From: a virus | DNA length: 34,256 bases | Reading direction: 5' to 3' (one strand) | Virus record (IMG/VR): IMGVR_UViG_3300024520_000280 | Location: 1-34,256 of that record | Part shown: positions 29,331 through 34,256 of the stretch, piece by piece | How positions within the stretch are numbered: position 1 is the stretch's first letter | How the letters are laid out: each line of letters begins with the position of its first letter | The notes under the pieces: generated by a model | The model's input: the letters and a program-made list of their open reading frames with translations, nothing else | Databases searched by the model: none | Told to the model about the DNA's origin: nothing | Translations under genes and position numbers: made by a program

Positions 29331-29834
29331 TTAGTTATTAGTAAAAGTAAGTATATTATTAATAAATTCATATTCTAGGTCAGTTGATATACTTAAATTA
29401 TTTTCATTAAAGTCTTTACCCATTATAGTAAAAGTAAAATAATCTTCTCCATTTATAATAAGTTGATAATCCGATCCTGGAGCTAAATATAAGTTAACTA
29501 AATTATCATCTATTGTATATGAAGTTATTTCATAATATATATCATCAACAATATTAGATAACTCAATTTCCTTTATTTCTTTATCTAAAGAGATAGGTAA
29601 TTCTATCAAGTTATTCTTACTTACACTAAGTTTGAGTATTGTACTTTCAATATTTTTAATGTAGAGAGCTCCTTTCATTGAGTCTATATCTCCTGTATAC
29701 ATATCCCACATCATCCATTCTTTCATATCTTCTAATGTATTAATAGCTTCATTAATTTGAAAATTATTATTTGGTTTAGATGAAGCAAAACTTAGTAATA
29801 TTATTACTACTGGTATTATTAGTATTTTTTTCAT
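29331..29834 (-). CDS. Secreted or periplasmic hypothetical protein
   Basis: I choose ATG 29834 (MKKILIIPVVIILLSFASS...), a clear signal peptide of about 20 residues with cleavage near ASS. A GTG at 29876 would add residues that look like translated leader. The mature part of about 147 residues starts acidic and helical (INEAINTLEDMKEWMMWDM), continues with strands (YYEITSYTIDDNLVNLYLAPGSDYQLII) and ends in FINNILTFTNN. No lipobox Cys. It may act in the cell envelope; no family recognised. Confidence 0.72.
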   Translation of the reverse strand: MKKILIIPVVIILLSFASSKPNNNFQINEAINTLEDMKEWMMWDMYTGDIDSMKGALYIKNIESTILKLSVSKNNLIELPISLDKEIKEIELSNIVDDIYYEITSYTIDDNLVNLYLAPGSDYQLIINGEDYFTFTIMGKDFNENNLSISTDLEYEFINNILTFTNN

Positions 29835-29872
29835 GATTTGATTTTTTAATTGATTAGTTAATAAAAAGACAT

Positions 29873-30213
29873 ACACCTACTTGTATATCTTTTTCTCGTA
29901 AAAACTTAAAGAACTTTGTAGGTATTTAGTGCCACTAAGTAACTTGCATTACTCCTGCTATATTATTTAAGCGTACTATAACTCTTAGAGAGCTTTAATG
30001 GCATATATATCAATAGAGTGCTTATCCACTGCTGAATACTTGCAGTGAGAGTGTCTTTAAACTAGTTTACCTCTGGTATTGCGTGACCCATTTCTCTATT
30101 GATAATAATATAAGAGGAACATTTAAACCTACTCTCTATACAATCTAAAACTAAATAACTATGAAAAATTTAGGTATAGGTCATGGCAAAGGTGTTCCTC
30201 TTAATATGTTTAT
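29873..30213 (-). ncRNA. Candidate structured RNA region of about 340 nt
   Basis: No credible ORF in 390 bases. Two perfect 11-bp inverted repeats lie side by side: TATCAATAGAG (30008-30018) with CTCTATTGATA (30094-30104), and TAAGAGGAACA (30111-30121) with TGTTCCTCTTA (30193-30203). The first encloses a CACTGC/GCAGTG hairpin (30027-30047). At the low end ACACCTAC (29873-29880) pairs with GTAGGTAT (29918-29925) with one position that is a G-U only on the minus strand, then CTTTTT follows, as in a terminator. No RNA family is assigned. Confidence 0.5.
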
Positions 30214-30229
30214 TCTTTGTTTTGGTTTA
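30214..30229 (-). repeat. Repeated leader, copy 3, without a start codon
   Basis: Identical to the 16-bp leaders at 441 and 590 but followed by ATAAACAT instead of ATG at the right distance. It marks the start of the structured noncoding stretch below 30213. Confidence 0.5.
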
Positions 30230-30436
30230 AGGTAAATAAATTATAATATTCACTATTATATATACTAATGCTATAAGATTAAGGATAAGTGAAAAACCAA
30301 AGAGTAAGGAATTATCTCCAACAGCCTTTTCTAAAGCATCTTCAATATTGTGTTTAATAAAATATTTATATCTTTTGTATATAATCCTATCTAATAAGAA
30401 AGTTATTATAAATACTAATACTGTTAATGTTATCAT
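30227..30436 (-). CDS. Small membrane protein, two TM segments
   Basis: 69 residues: TM at about 3-15 (LTVLVFIITFLLD), a basic amphipathic loop (RIIYKRYKYFIKHNIEDALEKAVGDN) and TM at about 46-66 (FSLILNLIALVYIIVNIIIYL). Starts 18 bases after the 47-aa gene. Its stop is embedded in the third copy of the 16-bp leader motif. Function unknown. Confidence 0.65.
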   Translation of the reverse strand: MITLTVLVFIITFLLDRIIYKRYKYFIKHNIEDALEKAVGDNSLLFGFSLILNLIALVYIIVNIIIYLP

Positions 30437-30454
30437 AATTTAATTTATTTTATC

Positions 30455-30598
30455 TTAAGTTAATTCTTCTTCTTCAGAATTATTTATGTAAATACCTTCA
30501 ATTTGTTCACCTAATTCATCAAAAATTTCAACTTCCAATAAACCGTTTTCTTGGTAATTAATTGTAATTAGATATTCACCTAAATTAATTTCTTGCAT
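30455..30598 (-). CDS. Small acidic conserved protein (47 aa)
   Basis: MQEINLGEYLITINYQENGLLEVEIFDELG... is an alternating beta pattern, ending with an acidic tail (NNSEEEELT). It overlaps the glucosaminidase stop by 14 bases. The pattern seems familiar from small phage proteins, with no known role. Confidence 0.65.
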   Translation of the reverse strand: MQEINLGEYLITINYQENGLLEVEIFDELGEQIEGIYINNSEEEELT

Positions 30599-30947
30599 AG
30601 TTTAATATTTTTAATTTATTAATATAATCTGGGTCTTTAGCATATCCTAATTCATCTAAGAATGTGTAATAGTCTCCACTTTTGTATTTATATTGTATTT
30701 TAGACATATATGCATCACAAGATTCTTTCCAATTGTCAAATATAAGATATTTATGGTCATATCTAAGTCCAAATAAATTATGTCTTTTTCTACAGCTATA
30801 AGATTTAAAGTGTCCTGTTTCTAATATAGCTTGAGCTGTTACTATTTCTGGATACTTGCAATTTATAGATACTAAATAATTATAAACTGTTTCCTTATTA
30901 GGTGGTTCAGAGCATATAAATAGTATTATTAAATAAATAATTTTCAT
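30585..30947 (-). CDS. Glucosaminidase-domain peptidoglycan hydrolase
   Basis: 120 residues. A short hydrophobic N-terminus (MKIIYLIILFICS) acts as a signal or lipoprotein-type signal (Cys 12). The domain shows AQAILETGHFKSYSCRKRHNLFGLR (38-62), the glycoside hydrolase 73-type signature with catalytic Glu 43, followed by FDNWKESCDAY and a C-terminal YAKDPDYINKLKIL. It would cleave the glycan strand of peptidoglycan, either during lysis or with virions. It is remote from the plus-strand lysis cassette, which lacks a recognisable lysin, so it could be the endolysin. Confidence 0.82.
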   Translation of the reverse strand: MKIIYLIILFICSEPPNKETVYNYLVSINCKYPEIVTAQAILETGHFKSYSCRKRHNLFGLRYDHKYLIFDNWKESCDAYMSKIQYKYKSGDYYTFLDELGYAKDPDYINKLKILNYARN

Positions 30948-30960
30948 AATATTTTTAATT

Positions 30961-31890
30961 TATAAAAGCTGATACTGGCTGCGCGGTTGCATACGTATCT
31001 AATTAAGGGTTATGATGACTAGCAAATCTCCAAATCCACTCTTAATATTTTTAATGAATAGTAAGCAAATAGACTGTGATTAAATCAGCCTATTTACCTA
31101 CTTGCTCCACATTCGTAGTATTACTAGCTACTGGGCCGTCATGGGGAACCTCCCTGTCCTTGATAATAAGAAATCACTCAAATTATCCGTGGACTAGTAT
31201 GTTGTAAAACAAAAGATAAGTGCTAAAGGTAATGGATTGCCGCCCACTATTATTCCTTTGCTAACCCTATCTCTTGTTAAATAGCCGTTTGTTCTAAGAA
31301 TATATACCGACACTTGTTTCTCACCTCTTTCTGGGTTTTTGAAACTTGTATATATAATAGGAGGACTGATTACCCTCCCTGTACCGTTTAACCGGTTGAC
31401 CTTAAGTGTTTAACCTTATAAAAAACCTCTTATTACACATAAGGTAGAGGTTCCACCTAATCACAACACTTCTGTTGTTTGGCTTACAAGCCAGACTAGG
31501 ATTAGTATTATACTCTCACAAGACAGCAATCCTTGATTCTCTCACTTACTCCGCTAAGATTTAGTAAGAGAGTTCACATGGTTTTTAGGTATAGTACTCT
31601 ATTATAACCGCTAAATTATAATGTCTGCCTAACTTTAAGCTCCTTTCACATGCTACTGATTTTTCATCATCCCTGCAAATTGGATGAGAGTAATATTAAT
31701 TATTTAATAAAATACCTACACCAGTAATTAGCTGATGTAGGGTTACAGTGGCATCAAGGATATTATATACCCTCAAAGTTCTGGAGCCTGTTAACTCCTT
31801 TTATTAACAAAACGATACTACAGTTTGTAAGAGCGCCAGTAACTTACTGGATATTTATGAGGTTAAGGAAATCATAACAATACCTAATTC
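30961..31890 (-). ncRNA. Candidate large structured noncoding RNA of about 900 nt
   Basis: About 930 bases hold no gene but a dense series of stems: 30971-30999; 31061-31072 with 31090-31101 (12 bp); 31300-31307 with 31348-31355 enclosing nested hairpins; 31360-31378; 31383-31396; 31424-31452; a three-way junction 31457-31505; 31539-31572; 31667-31687; 31715-31724 with 31732-31741 (10 bp); and 31836-31850. Two of the longest stems contain pairs that are G-U on the minus strand but A-C on the plus strand, so the RNA is minus, like the flanking genes. The size and density recall GOLLD and ROOL RNAs of phages; no motif of a known family was identified. Confidence 0.6.
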
Positions 31891-32040
31891 TTATTCATCA
31901 TCTCTTACTATACTGATGATATTGCTTGATGCAACATCTTCCATACATTGTTGACATACGTGAACTTCATCACATTGACAAGTTAATTCTGGGCTGATAT
32001 TATATAATTCAGCCATATCTTGAGCTTCTTCAAAATCCAT
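31891..32040 (-). CDS. Small Cys-rich protein (49 aa), zinc-site candidate
   Basis: MDFEEAQDMAELYNISPELTCQ... The centre has CQCDEVHVCQQC, two close Cys pairs that can hold one zinc ion, then an acidic tail (SIVRDDE). It lies just upstream of the large noncoding region and 23 bases after the 160-aa gene. Composition is clearly coding. Function unknown. Confidence 0.65.
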   Translation of the reverse strand: MDFEEAQDMAELYNISPELTCQCDEVHVCQQCMEDVASSNIISIVRDDE

Positions 32041-32063
32041 AATTTCTTAGTTATAGCTATATA

Positions 32064-32546
32064 TTAAATAGCTTGATTAGTACTTAGTTCTGATTTATCA
32101 TCAAACAAATCAGTATTCAATTCAGCATGCCCACTTGGATAATATCCACAACCACCATCTCCTGTTGAGAAGCATAGTTGTATATCATCTGTGGTTTTAA
32201 CTGCAATTGAGGTAGCATCAAATTGGTAATCTCCATTCTCAAAAACAGAATGTCTTACACTTCCATTGACAACATTGACAAAGATATCAGTTATTGGTGG
32301 GAATATTAAAGTGGGTTTCTCATTTAATTCAACAAGTCCCATATTCATATCTCCCCAAGAAGCACTAGTATAACCTGAACCACAACTTCCATAAGAAGAG
32401 CAGATATCAAATCTATAATAGTTTCCTTCTAATTCCAAATAGATAAACCAAGTAGTATGTCCTGTTGGCCATTCCACATACCCATCTTCAGTACCGTCAT
32501 AATGTTCTTTTATAGAGTCATACCCTATTATCTTAGCTTGTTTCAT
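32064..32546 (-). CDS. Hypothetical protein (160 aa), Gly/Cys/Trp-rich
   Basis: 160 residues, beta-rich: KIIGYDSIKEHYDGTEDGYVEWPTGHTTWFIYLELEG, then SSYGSCGSGYTSASWGDMNM and CFSTGDGGCGYYPSGHAELN. The Gly and Cys clusters are arranged as loops between strands; no catalytic triad or transmembrane segment. It reads like a folded cytoplasmic domain. It is 5 bases downstream of the 50-aa gene. I do not recognise the family. Confidence 0.75.
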   Translation of the reverse strand: MKQAKIIGYDSIKEHYDGTEDGYVEWPTGHTTWFIYLELEGNYYRFDICSSYGSCGSGYTSASWGDMNMGLVELNEKPTLIFPPITDIFVNVVNGSVRHSVFENGDYQFDATSIAVKTTDDIQLCFSTGDGGCGYYPSGHAELNTDLFDDKSELSTNQAI

Positions 32547-32551
32547 ATCTC

Positions 32552-32704
32552 TTAGTCTTGTTTAAGTCTGACATTCTCAGTGAGAACCTCAATAGTTATT
32601 TTATCATGAAGGGTCTTAATTTCATTTCTCCCCCAACCGGTCTTAGCTTCTAGAGCTACTTCAAACCGGGTTTTAATTTCATATATTATCTGAGTCAGCG
32701 TCAT
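32552..32704 (-). CDS. Small hypothetical protein (50 aa)
   Basis: MTLTQIIYEIKTRFEVALEAKTGWG... helical, with GWGRNEIKTLHDK and a charged end (ENVRLKQD). The internal ATG at 32704 is preferred to 32734, as the latter lies within the upstream gene and 32704 is 1 base from its stop. No family. Confidence 0.6.
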   Translation of the reverse strand: MTLTQIIYEIKTRFEVALEAKTGWGRNEIKTLHDKITIEVLTENVRLKQD

Positions 32705-32705
32705 A

Positions 32706-32981
32706 TTACGATAGTTTAAAAGGTTTCCAGCCAACAGGCTTAATCATTTTATCTTCAAATTCTCCATTCATGCCTTCATGGTATACTGAGAACAGAACTT
32801 CTTCATCTTCAGGCATAGCTTCCTTATAGTCATCTTGACCATTAAAGTGCTTAATGAAGTATTCAGAATGTTCCGGTTTTTCAAAGGATAACTTAGCAGA
32901 TGCGTTAAAGGAGTCAAATGCAGATAAATGTTTATATACTGCATATGGTACTTTTTGATGTATGCTTATAATTAGTATCAT
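32706..32981 (-). CDS. Hypothetical protein (91 aa)
   Basis: I start at ATG 32981 (MILIISIHQKVPYAVYKHLSAF), preceded by the leader CTCTAAATCAAATTAAA; the longer frame to 33122 lies entirely within the neighbouring 133-aa gene in another frame. KPEHSEYFIKHFNGQDDYKEAMPEDEEVLFSVYHEG is polar and likely folded; the end is MIKPVGWKPFKLS. Function unknown. Confidence 0.65.
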   Translation of the reverse strand: MILIISIHQKVPYAVYKHLSAFDSFNASAKLSFEKPEHSEYFIKHFNGQDDYKEAMPEDEEVLFSVYHEGMNGEFEDKMIKPVGWKPFKLS

Positions 32982-33000
32982 TTTAATTTGATTTAGAGGG

Positions 33001-33402
33001 TTATACATTTTTACACCATTCAGTGTGACTACCAAAGGCAGAACCACAAACGTGGCATACTTCTTCATCTTCCATATCTTCAATTCTTTCAAACCAAGCA
33101 TCAGGTAGTAAGCGATGGTCATATTTCCATTCAGCCATTAGTGCTACCATAATATCTTCTATTGAATCCGGGATACTAGTGTCATTATAGTACTCACCGT
33201 TAAGAATTAACTTCTTTAGATTATTTCTATTATAGACTAACCATAAAGAATAATCATCACAAGGGTCTATAGTATGAATAGCACCACCTTCAATTGTTGA
33301 GTCTTTGTGAAAGCAATTGATGTTTAGGTATCCATATATAAAACAAAAGTTAAAGGTAAAGTTAAGTATAGTGAATTCATCTATTAACATATAATTTTTC
33401 AT
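33001..33402 (-). CDS. Hypothetical protein with C-terminal zinc motif
   Basis: 133 residues. The N-terminal half is mixed (IDEFTILNFTFNFCFIYGYL, then GGAIHTIDPCDDYSLWLVY), and the C-terminal end has CHVCGSAFGSHTEWC, a CxxC...HxxxC arrangement that can bind zinc. EDIMVALMAEWKYDHRLLPDAWFERI is helical. It shares with its neighbours a leader beginning TCTAAATCAA, different from that in the left half of the window. Function unknown. Confidence 0.72.
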   Translation of the reverse strand: MKNYMLIDEFTILNFTFNFCFIYGYLNINCFHKDSTIEGGAIHTIDPCDDYSLWLVYNRNNLKKLILNGEYYNDTSIPDSIEDIMVALMAEWKYDHRLLPDAWFERIEDMEDEEVCHVCGSAFGSHTEWCKNV

Positions 33403-33420
33403 CTTGATTGATTTAGAGTG

Positions 33421-33600
33421 TTATAATGAAGTTGAAGTAATAATACAGTTATCAGGTAATACATCAGTTAGGAAATAATTTTCTATTCCTTCATCTGGTT
33501 GTTTATCTAACCAAGCAGTAAGTCTTTCTTCTGAAGCTTCATTAAGTAATATAGTTTCTTTAGAGCCGTGCTCTAGTGTAATATTTTTAAGTAAGTACAT
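33421..33600 (-). CDS. Small hypothetical protein (59 aa)
   Basis: MYLLKNITLEHGSKETILLNEASEE... with a short beta start, a helix (EERLTAWLDKQ) and a strand end (NCIITSTSL). It lies 18 bases after the next gene upstream and 18 bases before the one downstream, in series with them. Family unknown. Confidence 0.6.
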   Translation of the reverse strand: MYLLKNITLEHGSKETILLNEASEERLTAWLDKQPDEGIENYFLTDVLPDNCIITSTSL

Positions 33601-33618
33601 TGTCTTATCTTTAAAGGG

Positions 33619-33912
33619 TTACATGTGTATAATTTCATAGGCATCACTTAAGCGTTCCATTGTAGCTTTTAACATTTCAAAGTAGTCTCTATTATTTACA
33701 GGACTGCGGAACCAATGGTCTGTATCAAACAGATGTTGGGTATACTCTGAATGAGCATTAAGAAAGTCTGCATAGTATGAACTATTAGTTAACTTTATAG
33801 TGGTATTAATGTTATTAGGTTCACTATCTCTAGAACAAGTAAGATAGATAATATGTGTTATTGGTTCTATTGTAAATGTGTAGGTATGTTTACCTGATTT
33901 AATTATGTTCAT
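33619..33912 (-). CDS. Hypothetical protein (97 aa)
   Basis: MNIIKSGKHTYTFTIEPITHIIYLTCSRDSEP... starts with beta strands, then has a helical, aromatic-rich second half (SSYYADFLNAHSEYTQHLFDTDHWFR, ending MKxxERLSDAYEII in outline). It is preceded by CACTAAACTAAGAGCA and no other gene directly upstream, so may be the first gene of a transcript that leads through the right-end small genes. Function unknown. Confidence 0.68.
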   Translation of the reverse strand: MNIIKSGKHTYTFTIEPITHIIYLTCSRDSEPNNINTTIKLTNSSYYADFLNAHSEYTQHLFDTDHWFRSPVNNRDYFEMLKATMERLSDAYEIIHM

Positions 33913-34127
33913 TGCTCTTAGTTTAGTGGGTTATAGTATTATTTTTTCAATTTCCGGGATACTATTATAGGGCTATTACTCTTACAGAATAACATAGTAC
34001 TAATACTAGTAGTTATAATAGTAAGCATATAGGAGAGTATAACAGTAGTAATGTTGTTTAAGTGTGTATTGTTAGTGTGATTATAGCAATGTATTATCTT
34101 AGAGTGTGTGTGTTTTAGAGTAAGTGA
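33913..34127. other. Non-coding stretch with a 10-bp inverted repeat
   Basis: No convincing gene; a 29-codon minus ORF at 33939-34028 looks random. TACTATTATA (33960-33969) is the perfect inverted copy of TATAATAGTA (34014-34023), and the sequence between them contains further TAGTA/TACTA pairs. Possibly a leader or operator of the 97-aa gene, or another structured RNA. Confidence 0.4.
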
Positions 34128-34256
34128 TTATTGGATGGATATAGGGTGTTGGTTATTCTCACTGTCATTCAGTGCCATAAACACCAATAAAATCAGTAGT
34201 TTCAGCAAAAAAGAGGGTGTAATCAGTATAAAGTAACTACGTACACCGTAAAAACT
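34128..34256 (-). CDS. Possible C-terminal fragment of a membrane protein (cut by window edge)
   Basis: A minus-strand frame open from the right edge for 42 codons to TAA 34128-34130. It contains a hydrophobic stretch (FLLKLLILLVFMAL) and a polar tail (NDSENNQHPISIQ). A hairpin (GGTGTT 34145-34150 with AACACC 34180-34185, inner CACTG/CAGTG) overlaps the same DNA, so noncoding RNA is equally possible. Confidence 0.3.
   Translation of the reverse strand, partial: SFYGVRSYFILITPSFLLKLLILLVFMALNDSENNQHPISIQ

Noticed and set aside
30163-30237. Plus-strand 24-codon ORF starting MKNLGIGHG
   Set aside because: Overlaps the inverted repeat and leader copy 3; too short and no context for translation.
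31457-31505. Three-armed fold that resembles part of a tRNA cloverleaf
   Set aside because: No TTCRA T-loop, no CCA end and only two arms inside a 6-bp stem; treated as part of the larger RNA.
33939-34028. Minus-strand 29-codon ORF
   Set aside because: Overlaps the inverted repeat; composition looks random and no leader motif is present.
1-34256. CRISPR arrays, insertion sequences, integrase or rRNA
   Set aside because: No regularly spaced repeats, transposase motifs, integrase catalytic motifs or rRNA-like sequence were found on reading both strands.

Overview
This AT-rich window looks like part of a tailed-phage genome (or closely related prophage). Its genes are tightly packed, mostly short, and often overlap by 1 to 30 bases. 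It carries a complete phage replication set, a lysis cassette and dozens of small conserved unknowns, with no host housekeeping genes. The host is probably a member of Bacteroidota. Starts are preceded by A-rich leaders rather than Shine-Dalgarno sequences, and the best promoter (TTTG, 20 bp, TAAATTTG at 28667-28698) has the Bacteroidota sigma-factor pattern. A relationship to crAss-like or other Bacteroidota phages is possible but not proven here.

Layout: (1) 1-2200, minus strand: small accessory genes, several Cys-rich or membrane proteins, and a minimal SET-domain protein. (2) 2314-19241, minus strand: a long replication/recombination operon. In transcription order it has a probable helicase loader, a DnaB-type helicase, a Sak4-like ATPase, an SSB-like protein, a Toprim primase, a GIY-YIG nuclease, a VWA/metallopeptidase-like protein with a MoxR-type AAA ATPase, two long paralogs, a PD-(D/E)XK exonuclease, family B DNA polymerase and a DUF932-like protein. 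Internal terminators divide it. (3) 19390-20256, plus strand: a lysis cassette (holin-like protein and two overlapping spanin-like proteins). (4) 20350-27199, mostly minus strand: regulatory and nucleic-acid genes, including two DnaA domain IV-like proteins, an SF2 helicase, a topoisomerase-type zinc ribbon and an HNH nuclease. One isolated plus-strand gene lies at 21941. (5) 27200-34256: an accessory and RNA-rich region.

The most striking feature is at about 28387-28660, minus strand: a tmRNA gene in circularly permuted, two-piece order. The CCA-ending acceptor half (TTCGAAC T-loop, CAGCTCC acceptor strand) lies upstream of the GGGGCTG-starting coding half, separated by a 54-nt spacer that folds into hairpins. 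The coding half holds a tag frame ending ...SRMAIAA with tandem stops, and ends in a strong terminator. Its own Bacteroidota-type promoter is correctly placed for the acceptor half. Permuted tmRNA is known mainly from Alphaproteobacteria, some Cyanobacteria and some Betaproteobacteria, so finding one in a Bacteroidota-type phage is unusual.

A second highlight is a stretch of about 930 nt without ORFs at 30961-31890. It contains a dense series of hairpins, and G-U wobbles in two long stems imply that the RNA is read from the minus strand. It resembles in kind the ornate large noncoding RNAs of phages, though no family is assigned. A smaller structured region lies at 29873-30213. The AAA/VWA pair embedded among three proteins that share motifs is a plausible uncharacterised molecular machine.
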